Below are positions 17,397-25,925 of a stretch of DNA of 64,000 nt, piece after piece. The position numbers and the translations under genes were made by a program. The notes below the pieces were generated by a model. That model worked only from the letters and a program-made list of their open reading frames with translations, was not told the origin of the DNA and ran no database searches. Origin of the DNA: PALSA-1353 sp036267155 (GTDB lineage: Bacteria > Planctomycetota > Phycisphaerae > Tepidisphaerales > Tepidisphaeraceae); assembly GCA_036267155.1 (NCBI GenBank), contig DATAWP010000032.1, forward strand, positions 1 through 64,000, given 5' to 3'. Each line of letters starts with the position of its first letter. Within the stretch, counting starts at the first letter, position 1.

Positions 17397-19022
17397 ATGG
17401 CGTCCATCCCCTACATCCCGGAATACGGCGTTCGCGAAACATACCTCAACGCTAAACATTCCATCGCCTCCTGGCTTCTTACCCGGGATCACAAGCGCAT
17501 TGCCGTTCTGTACATGATTTCCATCACGCTCTTCTTCGCGGTCGGCGGAAGTGCGGCCGTCATCATGCGACTTCAACTGCTCACGCCGCATTCGACGCTC
17601 GTGGAAGCCGAGACGTACAACAAGCTCTTCACACTCCACGGCATCGTGATGGTTTTTTTCTTTCTGGTCCCTTCGATCCCCACCACGCTGGGAAATTTTC
17701 TCCTCCCCCTCATGATCGGGGCCCGCGACCTCGCTTTTCCCCGGCTCAATCTCGCCAGTTGGTATCTGTTTATCTTCGGAGGATCGCTCACCTTGACGGC
17801 CCTCATCCTCGGCGGCGTCGATACCGGATGGACCTTCTACACCCCTTACAGCAGCACCTTCAGCAACACGAATGTCGTCGTCGCCATCTGCGGCATTTTC
17901 ATCGCCGGGTTCAGTTCCATCTTCACTGGACTGAATTTCATCGTCACCGTTCACAAAATGCGCTGCCCCGGCATGACCTGGTTTCGACTGCCGATGTTCA
18001 TCTGGACCATTTACGCCACCAGCATTATTTTCGTTCTGGCAACACCCGTCCTGGCCATCACCCTTACCCTCGTCGCGCTGGAACGAATTCTTGGAGTGGG
18101 CATTTTCGACCCCGCTCTTGGCGGAGACCCGATCCTCTTCCAACATCTATTCTGGTTTTATAGCCATCCCGCCGTCTACATCATGATCCTTCCCGGCATG
18201 GGCGTCGTCAGCGAATTGGTCCCGGCATTTTCGCGCAAACAGCTTTTCGGCTACTCGTTCGTCGCGATGGCGACGCTGGCAATCGCCATCCTTGGCTTCC
18301 TCGTCTGGGCGCATCACATGTTTGTCGCGGGCATCTCCATCTACGGCGGAATGGTTTTCTCCGCCCTTAGCTTTCTCGTCGCCATTCCCTCGGGCGTCAA
18401 AGTCTTCAATTGGACCGCGACGCTTTACAAAGGCTCCATCTCGCTGGAAACCCCCATGCTCTACGCCCTGGGATTCATCGGGCTGTTCACCATCGGCGGC
18501 CTCACCGGTCTTTTCCTGGCCACGCTCGGGATCGACATGCACGTCCACGACACGTATTTCGTCATCGCCCATTTCCATTACATCATGGTCGGCGGGGCCG
18601 TGATGGCTTATATGGGCGGTCTGCATTTCTGGTGGCCAAAAATAACCGGGAAACTCTATCCCGAAGGATGGGGACGAATCGCCGCCGTCATTTTGTTCGT
18701 CGGATTCAACCTCACCTTTTTCCCGCAGTTCATCCTCGGCTATCTCGGAATGCCGCGCCGCTATTACGCGTATGCTCCCGAGTTCCAGGTTTACAACGTC
18801 ATGTCCACGGCCGGCGCCACGATCCTGGCGGTGGGATATCTCCTGCCGATGTGTTACCTGATCTGGTCCCTGTTCAGGGGCAAAGATGCGGGGCCCAACC
18901 CCTTCAAAGCCGCGGGATTGGAATGGCAAACGACCTCGCCCCCGCCGCCTCACAATTTCGACAAGACCCCCACCGCCGGCGAACCATACAACTACCACGA
19001 AATGGATTTTTCAGATGTCTGA
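17397..19022 (+). CDS. ctaD: Cytochrome c oxidase subunit I, A2-type haem-copper oxidase
   Basis: A 541-residue subunit I with twelve expected membrane helices. Haem and CuB ligands are visible in LFTLHGIVMVFF, FYSHPAVYIMILPG, WAHHMF and HDTYFVIAHFHYIMVGG. The helix VI motif reads YSHPAVY rather than GHPEVY. The glutamate is missing and the tyrosine-serine pair is present, which defines the A2 subfamily also found in Rhodothermus caa3. The gene overlaps ctaE by 8 bp. Confidence 0.95.
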   Translation: MASIPYIPEYGVRETYLNAKHSIASWLLTRDHKRIAVLYMISITLFFAVGGSAAVIMRLQLLTPHSTLVEAETYNKLFTLHGIVMVFFFLVPSIPTTLGNFLLPLMIGARDLAFPRLNLASWYLFIFGGSLTLTALILGGVDTGWTFYTPYSSTFSNTNVVVAICGIFIAGFSSIFTGLNFIVTVHKMRCPGMTWFRLPMFIWTIYATSIIFVLATPVLAITLTLVALERILGVGIFDPALGGDPILFQHLFWFYSHPAVYIMILPGMGVVSELVPAFSRKQLFGYSFVAMATLAIAILGFLVWAHHMFVAGISIYGGMVFSALSFLVAIPSGVKVFNWTATLYKGSISLETPMLYALGFIGLFTIGGLTGLFLATLGIDMHVHDTYFVIAHFHYIMVGGAVMAYMGGLHFWWPKITGKLYPEGWGRIAAVILFVGFNLTFFPQFILGYLGMPRRYYAYAPEFQVYNVMSTAGATILAVGYLLPMCYLIWSLFRGKDAGPNPFKAAGLEWQTTSPPPPHNFDKTPTAGEPYNYHEMDFSDV

Positions 19023-19719
19023 ACTCGTTGCCGAACAATTCGACGATCTGGAACAACAGACCGAAGCAGGCACCCTCGGCATGTGGACCTTTCTCGCCAC
19101 GGAGGTCCTGTTCTTCGGCGGAATGATCTGCGGATACACGGTCTACCGTCATCTCTATTTCCCCGCCTGGCACAACGCCAGCCTGATCGTCGACAACTTC
19201 CGATTCCTCGGCGTCAGCAGCGGCGCCTGGAACACGGCGGTGCTGCTCACCAGCAGCCTCACCGTCGCCCTCGGCGTGCGTGCGGTAAAGCTCGGCCAAA
19301 ATCGGCTCCTTGGTCGCCTCCTTGCCGCAACCCTGATCCTGGGCATCGCATTCCTGCTGATTAAAGCGGCCGAATACACCCACGAATATCACGAGGGCGT
19401 CATGCCGTGTTACGGCGTCTTTCATCCCGACGCCGAAATCTCCGCCAATCTCCATCGCGCCGCGATCGGCTCCCAAATCAGCGAAACCAAACTCCTGCGC
19501 CAGTTCCAATTGTTCTGGGTCTTCTATTTCTTCATGACCGGCGTACATGCGGTCCACATGCTGGTCGGCGTTGGATTGTTCACGTTTCTCCTGATTGAAA
19601 CCCGTCGCGGCCGATACACCCCGCAAAAACACGCCCCGGTCGAGATCATGGGCCTGTACTGGCATTTCGTGGATTTGGTATGGATATTCCTCTTCCCCCT
19701 TCTTTACCTGGTGCGCTGA
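19015..19719 (+). CDS. ctaE: Cytochrome c oxidase subunit III
   Basis: A 234-residue subunit III starting MSELVAEQFDDLEQQ, with about six to seven membrane helices. Family motifs are GMWTFLATEVLFFGGM near the N-terminus, MTGVHAVHMLVG, and YWHFVDLVWIFLFPLLYL at the C-terminus. The ATG at 19015 overlaps ctaD by 8 bp. It ends one base before ctaF. Confidence 0.93.
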   Translation: MSELVAEQFDDLEQQTEAGTLGMWTFLATEVLFFGGMICGYTVYRHLYFPAWHNASLIVDNFRFLGVSSGAWNTAVLLTSSLTVALGVRAVKLGQNRLLGRLLAATLILGIAFLLIKAAEYTHEYHEGVMPCYGVFHPDAEISANLHRAAIGSQISETKLLRQFQLFWVFYFFMTGVHAVHMLVGVGLFTFLLIETRRGRYTPQKHAPVEIMGLYWHFVDLVWIFLFPLLYLVR

Positions 19720-19720
19720 C

Positions 19721-20059
19721 ATGCCGCAAACCCAACACAAAATCGATGGCATTCCACTTTACCTGCTGATTTATTGCCTTCTCATGGCGCTGCTCGTCAG
19801 CACCGTCATCGCCGCCACGTTTGACATGGGACGATGGAATGTTGTCGCGGCCTTGACGATCGCCGTGCTCAAAGCACTGCTCGTGATCCTGTTTTTCATG
19901 CACATCCGCCACAGTTCGCGTCTTACCTGGATCTTCGCCGCCGCCGCGTTTTTATGGCTCGGCTTGCTGCTGGGGCTGACCATGACCGATTACACCTCAA
20001 GAACCTCCCCGGCCCCGAACAGCAATGCGCAAATATCGCTGACCGCCGCGATCCGATAG
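19721..20059 (+). CDS. ctaF: Cytochrome c oxidase subunit IV-like protein
   Basis: A 112-residue protein with three membrane helices of the CtaF/COX4_pro type. The conserved block ALTIAVLKALLVILFFMH is present. It is the last gene of the act-cta operon. The ATG at 19721 follows the ctaE stop by one base. Confidence 0.88.
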   Translation: MPQTQHKIDGIPLYLLIYCLLMALLVSTVIAATFDMGRWNVVAALTIAVLKALLVILFFMHIRHSSRLTWIFAAAAFLWLGLLLGLTMTDYTSRTSPAPNSNAQISLTAAIR

Positions 20060-20170
20060 GTCTCCCCGACCCTCGCCGGTGGACGGACCAGAACAGGAAG
20101 ATTTTCTGTATTGACCAAAGAAACCCCAGGCAGCTACGAATCGTTCTATCGTTCGCTTAAGAGGTGGCTC

Positions 20171-20416
20171 ATGTTGCCCCTATTTCATTCCCCCTGGAAA
20201 AACTACAGCGTTTTCGAAATGGACCGCTTCGAGTTGGGCGAGCAAGTGGTTTACGTCGCGCAGGATCGCACGTGCGTTTTCATTGAAGGCCAGAAGCAGG
20301 AGGCCGACGTTCACCAGGCCCGTGAGGACGAAATCGAAAACTTATGGGAGAAGCATCACCTGGTAGCCCTGCTTCCCGTGTTTCAAAGGATCCAACCGCC
20401 AACCCGCGCCCAGTAA
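20171..20416 (+). CDS. Small hypothetical protein
   Basis: An 82-residue protein beginning MLPLFHSPWKNYSVFEMD. It is not recognised. It is acidic, with no signal or membrane segment, and ends with a short proline-containing tail. ATG 20171 is preferred over TTG 20111 because AAGAGGTGG lies just upstream. It sits alone after the oxidase operon. Confidence 0.55.
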   Translation: MLPLFHSPWKNYSVFEMDRFELGEQVVYVAQDRTCVFIEGQKQEADVHQAREDEIENLWEKHHLVALLPVFQRIQPPTRAQ

Positions 20417-20627
20417 CCAAATCGCAATTTCATCCATCGCACCGCGTTTTCGATACCCCCCAAAAAACCGCGGGATGGCAAACCTGCGGGCCCCGCCCGC
20501 CGCACCACGCACGACTACGCCATTGTCGTGCCGGCGTCGGCCCCTCCGCCCGGCGCAGACGAATACGTTTCACCCATGCCCACCGAGCGGGATTCCGACC
20601 CATCATCACCGGCGTCGGAGGTCTTTG

Positions 20628-20900
20628 ATGAGAAAGGATTTCCTGATGCACCCCTTTTTCGTCGCGGACCTCAACACCCGGGGTGAATTGAAGCAGGTCA
20701 CCCCGTACGACTATGCCACCTTGGAGCGTATTCCCGGCGCCAGCGACCTGATCGGCCGTTGTTCGGGTGAACTGTGGAAAAGCCCGGATCAGATGGAGAT
20801 GGTTCTGAGCGACGCCGGCGATACCGGCCAGCAAATGGTCGAGGCCCTGGCGGATCGCGCATTCGCCGCGGCGTACTTCCGCTACCTGGGGTTGGCCTGA
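20628..20900 (+). CDS. Small hypothetical protein
   Basis: A 90-residue protein beginning MRKDFLMHPFFVADLNTRG. No family is recognised. The start is supported by GGAGG six bases before ATG 20628. It has no membrane segments. Codon use is like that of its neighbours, so it is probably real. Confidence 0.6.
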   Translation: MRKDFLMHPFFVADLNTRGELKQVTPYDYATLERIPGASDLIGRCSGELWKSPDQMEMVLSDAGDTGQQMVEALADRAFAAAYFRYLGLA

Positions 20901-21065
20901 TTCATTATCTGGACGGCGCTTCCCACGTGCCCTCAATTGACCGGTCGTTGCAATCTTCGGCAGTTAACGAAAAGATGAAGTCGTGATAGGTACAAAGCTG
21001 ATCTCCACCAACATTGGTTGTCCAAGAAATCATCCCGGCGTTTATTCGATGCAAAGGAGTGTTAC

Positions 21066-22097
21066 ATGGAACTTGGCATGATCGGGCTGGGCCGAATGGG
21101 AACGAACATGGTGCGGCGCCTTCTTCGGGCCGGTCATCGGTGCGTTGTTTATGACATCCATCCTCAAGCTGTTCAAGCGCTCGTGAAAGAAAAAGCCATC
21201 GGGACGACATCGCTCGAGGATTTCGTGCGCAAGCTGAGCAAGCCCCGCGCCATCTGGATGATGGTGCCGGCGGCGGCGGTCGATCAAACGCTCAAGGCCC
21301 TTATCCCGGTTCTCGAAAATGGCGACGTGGTCATCGATGGCGGCAATTCCTACTACCACGATGACATCAGCCGCGCCGCCGAGCTAAAACCGAAGGGCAT
21401 CCAATATGTGGATGTCGGCACCAGCGGCGGAGTCTGGGGCGCGGAGCGCGGCTACTGCCTGATGATCGGCGGAGATCAGGCAATCGTGCAGCATCTCGAT
21501 CCGATCTTCGTCTCCCTCGCCCCCAGCATCGAAGCGGCGCCGCGCACGCCCGGGCGAACGAAACTCGGCGGCACCGCGGAGCACGGCTACCTGCACTGCG
21601 GGGCCAGCGGTGCGGGCCATTTCGTCAAAATGGTCCACAACGGCATCGAGTACGGCATCATGTCCGCCTACGCCGAGGGGCTGAACATCCTGCGCCACGC
21701 CAACGCCGGCAAACAGCAGCGCACCGTCGATGCCGAGACCGCCCCGCTGCGCCATCCCGAGCACTATCCGTACGATCTGAACCTTGCCGACATCGCCGAA
21801 GTCTGGCGTCGCGGGAGCGTCATCGCGTCCTGGCTTCTGGACCTGGCCGCCATTGCGCTGCTGGATAGCCCCGATCTTGCGAAGTTCACCGGCCGGGTGT
21901 CGGATTCGGGTGAGGGGCGCTGGACGATCATGGCGGCCATCGATGAGTCGGTTCCCGCTCCCGTCCTGAGCGCCGCGCTGTACGAGCGCTTCAGCTCGCG
22001 CGGCGAGGCCGACTTCGCCGACAAGGTAATGTCCGCTTTGCGTTATGAATTTGGCGGACACGAGGAAAAATCGGCGCATCCCACGGGAGGCGCCTGA
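21066..22097 (+). CDS. gnd: 6-phosphogluconate dehydrogenase, decarboxylating (GndA-type)
   Basis: A 343-residue enzyme of the shorter 6PGDH class. It oxidatively decarboxylates 6-phosphogluconate to ribulose 5-phosphate. The N-terminal Rossmann motif is GLGRMGTNMVRRL. Substrate motifs are DGGNSYYHDD, GTSGGVWGAERGYCLMIGG and GHFVKMVHNGIEYG with the catalytic lysine. The ATG at 21066 is chosen because AAAGGAG precedes it by about seven bases; the upstream TTG frame extension is not conserved-looking. Confidence 0.93.
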   Translation: MELGMIGLGRMGTNMVRRLLRAGHRCVVYDIHPQAVQALVKEKAIGTTSLEDFVRKLSKPRAIWMMVPAAAVDQTLKALIPVLENGDVVIDGGNSYYHDDISRAAELKPKGIQYVDVGTSGGVWGAERGYCLMIGGDQAIVQHLDPIFVSLAPSIEAAPRTPGRTKLGGTAEHGYLHCGASGAGHFVKMVHNGIEYGIMSAYAEGLNILRHANAGKQQRTVDAETAPLRHPEHYPYDLNLADIAEVWRRGSVIASWLLDLAAIALLDSPDLAKFTGRVSDSGEGRWTIMAAIDESVPAPVLSAALYERFSSRGEADFADKVMSALRYEFGGHEEKSAHPTGGA

Positions 22098-22236
22098 TGG
22101 CGGCGACGCCACCTGGTGCGCAAACCCTTCACTGATCGCGCCGCTGTGGTAGTATTCCCGCGGTATGCCGAATTTCCACCGTGCCACGCCAATGAAGCGT
22201 GGGCCGTTGAACGGAGGGGCTTGAGCGGATGGAGGC

Positions 22237-23046
22237 GTGTTGACGAATATTGCAAAGGGTGCATCCGAGCCCCACACAATAACTTCTCCCGTCAGTTCCG
22301 CCGACGCTCATGTCGCTCTGGAGCATGTGCGGATGGCGTTTGGCCGCCGGCGGGTTCTGGACGATCTGTCCTGTGGTTTCCCGCGCGGCAAAATCTCGGT
22401 CATCCTTGGCCCCAGCGGTTCGGGCAAAAGCACCATCCTGCGTCTGATCGGCGGGTTGATCCGTCCGCGATCGGGACGTGTCGTGGTCGATGGCCAGGAC
22501 ATCACGCGGATGTCGGAGAAGCGCATCAATGAAGTGCGCCGCAAGCTTGGAATGCTGTTTCAGGGAGGAGCCCTTCTGGACTCCTACACCGTTTTTGACA
22601 ACCTGGCGCTGCCCCTGCGCGAGAAGGGCCGCCTGACGCCGCGCGAAATCACCCAGGAAGTCCACGCGAGCCTCGCGGCGGTGGGCGTATCGGACGCGAT
22701 TCGCCTGCTTCCCCGCGAACTTTCCGGGGGGATGCTCCGACGCGTCGCCCTGGCGCGCGCGATTATCAGAAAGCCCAGCATTTTGCTCTGCGACGAGCCG
22801 TTTTCCGGGCTCGACTCCGTTTCCATCAAACACATTGAATCGCTGCTGACGGGGATCAATCGCGAATCCGGCGTCACATTGATCATCGTATCGCACCATA
22901 TCCCCTCGACAATGCGCATGGCCGACCGGATACTCCTGCTGATGGGCCAGAAGTCGGTGGAAGGATCCCCCAGCGAATTGCGGCAAAACGCCGATGCCGA
23001 TGTCGCCGATTTTTTGAACGAAGGTTTGGAAGGCGCGCTCCGTTAG
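22237..23046 (+). CDS. mlaF: Mla-type ABC transporter ATP-binding protein
   Basis: A 269-residue ABC ATPase of the MlaF/Ttg2A class. Walker A is GPSGSGKST, the Q-loop is in GMLFQGGALLDSYTVFDN, the signature is LSGGMLRRVALARA and Walker B is ILLCDEPFSGLD. The GALLDSYTVFDNLALPL segment is characteristic of phospholipid-trafficking Mla ATPases. It heads mlaFEDCA. The start is ambiguous: GTG 22237 and TTG 22240 lie just after GGATGGAGG. Confidence 0.92.
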   Translation: MLTNIAKGASEPHTITSPVSSADAHVALEHVRMAFGRRRVLDDLSCGFPRGKISVILGPSGSGKSTILRLIGGLIRPRSGRVVVDGQDITRMSEKRINEVRRKLGMLFQGGALLDSYTVFDNLALPLREKGRLTPREITQEVHASLAAVGVSDAIRLLPRELSGGMLRRVALARAIIRKPSILLCDEPFSGLDSVSIKHIESLLTGINRESGVTLIIVSHHIPSTMRMADRILLLMGQKSVEGSPSELRQNADADVADFLNEGLEGALR

Positions 23047-23076
23047 ACGCAGCGCTCCTGTTATAAGGATCAGTTG

Positions 23077-23853
23077 ATGCTCAACCAGGTTTCGGTATTC
23101 GGCAACAAGTCCCTGCGGGCAATCCAGGAACTGGGCAGCATGGCGGTGTTCGCCGGCGCAATGGCCATATCGGCCCTTAAGCCCCCGCTGCGCCTGGGGT
23201 CCTTCAAGCGCGAGCTTTACAAGATCGGCGTGTTATCACTGATCATCATTTGCATCAGCGGTTTTGCCGTGGGCATGGTGTTGGGACTCCAGGGATACCA
23301 CACCCTTTCACGCTTCGGCGCTCAGCACTCTCTCGGAGCGGTGGTGGGATTATCTCTCATCCGCGAACTGGGGCCGGTCCTGGCCGCTCTGCTGGTCATC
23401 GGGCGCGCCGGCTCGGCCGTCGCGGCGGAGATCGCCAGCATGGTTGCCACCGAGCAACTCGATGGTTTGCGAATGCTCTCGATTAATCCCATCGATTTCG
23501 TGGCCGCCCCCAAAGCCGTGGCGATGCTGGTGGTGATGCCGCTCTTGACCGCCCTGTTCATCGTCTGCGGACTTGCTGGAGGATACGTCACCGGCGTCGG
23601 CCTGATGAAAGGCGATCCGGGCAGCTATATGGCAAGCCTGCGATACGCGGTCGATTTCCGCAACGATGTATCCGTCAGCTTGATTAAATCCATCGCCTTC
23701 GGCGCGCTCGTGAGCATCATCGCCACGTACCGCGGTTACACCAGCACGCCAACATCAGAGGGCGTCAGCGCTGCCACCACTTCTACCGTGGTGATCGCCT
23801 CGGTGTCCGTCTTGTTTCTGGACTACGTCATTACCGCTTTGTGGGGAATATAG
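23077..23853 (+). CDS. mlaE: Mla-type ABC transporter permease
   Basis: A 258-residue MlaE permease with five to six membrane helices. Family motifs are LGLQGYHTLSRFG, LIRELGPVLAALLVIGRAGSA and the MVATEQLDGLRMLSINP segment. ATG 23077 is preferred over TTG 23074 since AAGGAT lies upstream. Together with MlaF and MlaD it should move lipids between the inner membrane and the periplasm. Confidence 0.93.
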   Translation: MLNQVSVFGNKSLRAIQELGSMAVFAGAMAISALKPPLRLGSFKRELYKIGVLSLIIICISGFAVGMVLGLQGYHTLSRFGAQHSLGAVVGLSLIRELGPVLAALLVIGRAGSAVAAEIASMVATEQLDGLRMLSINPIDFVAAPKAVAMLVVMPLLTALFIVCGLAGGYVTGVGLMKGDPGSYMASLRYAVDFRNDVSVSLIKSIAFGALVSIIATYRGYTSTPTSEGVSAATTSTVVIASVSVLFLDYVITALWGI

Positions 23854-23856
23854 ATT

Positions 23857-24363
23857 ATGGATCGTTCACCGCTGCGGGATTTTTTCGTCGGATTGTTCGT
23901 GCTGGCGGCATTGGCGTCAATCGCCTACCTCTCCATCAGCATCGGCGGGTTCACCTGGCGCCAGCATGGAGGCCTGGAATTGTCGGCCGGTTTTGACGAA
24001 ATCGGCGGTCTGACCGTCCGCGCGCCGGTGGTCATTGCCGGGGTCCGCGTCGGCGAAATTTCCGATATCTCGCTGGATTCCAACTATCGCGCGCTCGTGC
24101 AGATGGATCTCGATTCCGCGCTGAAGCTCCCCACCGATACCTCCGCATCCATCGTCACTTCCGGTGTCCTGGGCGATCGCTATGTTGAATTGCAGCCCGG
24201 TGGCGAGGATACGATGCTCAAGTCAGGCGACCGCATTACGTTTACCGAATCGGCGGTCATCCTTGAACGGCTGATCGGCCAGTTGGTCTACGGCATCACT
24301 AAAGGTGGGGCCAGCGACAATAAGCCGCAACTCCCCACTACCCGGACAGGAAATACACAATAA
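23857..24363 (+). CDS. mlaD: MCE-domain lipid-binding protein MlaD
   Basis: A 168-residue protein with one N-terminal membrane helix (about 9-27) and a single MCE domain (about 40-120, with VVIAGVRVGEISDISLD and GVLGDRYVELQPGG). It forms the periplasmic hexameric ring of the Mla transporter. Length and architecture match E. coli MlaD. The gene is three bases after mlaE. Confidence 0.92.
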   Translation: MDRSPLRDFFVGLFVLAALASIAYLSISIGGFTWRQHGGLELSAGFDEIGGLTVRAPVVIAGVRVGEISDISLDSNYRALVQMDLDSALKLPTDTSASIVTSGVLGDRYVELQPGGEDTMLKSGDRITFTESAVILERLIGQLVYGITKGGASDNKPQLPTTRTGNTQ

Positions 24364-24389
24364 AATAACCGACCTACCGCGAGGTGAAT

Positions 24390-25046
24390 GTGATCATAGC
24401 CATGAGAAACAGCTGTATCGTCGCCGGCCTCGGCCTGGTCCTGGTGGCCGCCTGCGCCCTCGGCGCAGACCCCACCACCGCGCCGGCCCAGGACGACTCC
24501 GCCAATCAGACCCCTCGCGCCCTCGTCGAAAAGCTGCTGGGCGAAGTCACGACCATCCTGCAAACCCCTCAACTGACCAAAGCCCAGCGCCGCGAAAAGG
24601 TGAAAGAAATTGCCTATGAGCACATCGATTTCGAGACCCTTTCCCGCCTGACCCTGGCGCGTTTTTGGCGAGGTCTCTCCGATGCAGACCGTGCCGAGTT
24701 TATCGAAGTATTCAAAAAACACCTCGCGGCCACCTACGCCCACACGGCCGACGATTACAACAACGAGCAATTGTCCGTCGTGGACGACCGCAAGGAATCC
24801 AACGGCGACTGGACCGTGCGAACCCAGATCGTCGGCACCAAGGAGGGCGGCTCCGGGCAGGAGGTCACCAAAGTCGATTACCGCCTCCGCCGAAGGGACA
24901 ACCATTGGAAGGTCATTGACGTGACCATCGACAGCGCCAGCCTTGTGGCGAATTTCCGCTCGCAATTCGAGGAAATCATGGAAAACGGCGGCATCGACCG
25001 GTTGATCAAGCTCCTGAAGGATAAAGACGCGGCGGACGAACAGTAG
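24390..25046 (+). CDS. mlaC: Periplasmic phospholipid-binding protein MlaC
   Basis: About 218 residues with a signal peptide (ending near ACALGA) and the Tol_Tol_Ttg2 (MlaC) domain. Motifs include HIDFETLSRLTLARFWRG, EFIEVFKKHLAATYAHT and the VDYRLRRRDNHWKVIDV strand pair. MlaC shuttles phospholipid between the outer-membrane MlaA and inner-membrane MlaFED. The GTG at 24390 follows GAGG by five bases; GTG 24384 and ATG 24402 are alternatives that change only the signal peptide. Confidence 0.9.
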   Translation: MIIAMRNSCIVAGLGLVLVAACALGADPTTAPAQDDSANQTPRALVEKLLGEVTTILQTPQLTKAQRREKVKEIAYEHIDFETLSRLTLARFWRGLSDADRAEFIEVFKKHLAATYAHTADDYNNEQLSVVDDRKESNGDWTVRTQIVGTKEGGSGQEVTKVDYRLRRRDNHWKVIDVTIDSASLVANFRSQFEEIMENGGIDRLIKLLKDKDAADEQ

Positions 25047-25080
25047 ATTGATTTGAAAAGCCGTCCGGCAAGGCTCTTTG

Positions 25081-25878
25081 ATGCGAACAATTACGCTCCG
25101 GTGGGTCCGCGTAATATGCCTCTGTGCCGTCGATTTATTGACCGGCTGCGCCGGGAATTCCAAAAACGTCAACCCTGTCGATCCCTACGAAAAAGCCAAC
25201 CGGTTCCTGTACAACGTCAACGAAGATCTGGACCGCTGGGCCCTCAAGCCCATTTCCGACGCATACCTCAAGTTTGTTCCCACCTTCCTGCGAGTCTGTC
25301 TGGGTAACGCCTTTGATAACCTGACCTATGGCGATGTCATCCTCAACGATTTCCTCCAGGGCGAGGCACGGCAAGGAGTCGGCGATCTAGGCCGCATGGC
25401 ACTCAACAGCACCCTCGGCATCGGCGGGCTATTCGACGTGGCAACCGACTTGCATCTGCCCGCGCACCAAACCGATTTCGGCCTGACCCTTGCACAATGG
25501 GGCGTCAAGCCCGGACCCTATTTATTTATCCCGGTATTTGGCCCTTCCACTGTGCGCGACTGCACCCGCTATGGCGTCGCCGTGCTCGACGATCCGATCA
25601 CCTGGATCGATGCGCCCTGGGCGGCGACGATCCCGCTGAGTTTCACCTATATCATCGATACCCGCTCACGCTATGGCGCCGAGTTGCGATTCCGCAGCGA
25701 AACGGCCATCGATCCCTACGTCTTCACCCGCACCGCCTACTTGCAGTATCGCGAGGGACTGACCCACCCGGGCAAAACCAGCCCACCACCCGACCAGGAT
25801 CTGTACGATGTCGACGACGACACTTCTTCGACAACCCAGCCGGCGAGTCAGGCTACGACCCAAGGTGGAAAAAGGTAA
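25081..25878 (+). CDS. mlaA: Outer-membrane lipoprotein MlaA (VacJ)
   Basis: A 265-residue VacJ-family lipoprotein with lipobox LLTGC (Cys23). Family motifs are DPYEKANRFLYNVNEDLD, RMALNSTLGIGGLFDVA, QTDFGLTLAQWGVKPGPYL and PVFGPSTVRD. MlaA removes phospholipids from the outer leaflet and passes them to MlaC. Its location after mlaC completes an mlaFEDCA set; no mlaB was seen. A Thr/Gln/Asp-rich tail ends the protein. Confidence 0.93.
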   Translation: MRTITLRWVRVICLCAVDLLTGCAGNSKNVNPVDPYEKANRFLYNVNEDLDRWALKPISDAYLKFVPTFLRVCLGNAFDNLTYGDVILNDFLQGEARQGVGDLGRMALNSTLGIGGLFDVATDLHLPAHQTDFGLTLAQWGVKPGPYLFIPVFGPSTVRDCTRYGVAVLDDPITWIDAPWAATIPLSFTYIIDTRSRYGAELRFRSETAIDPYVFTRTAYLQYREGLTHPGKTSPPPDQDLYDVDDDTSSTTQPASQATTQGGKR

Positions 25879-25925
25879 GATTCACCGGCTTCGGCGCGTT
25901 CGGGTTGTGGTAATGTCATGACAGC

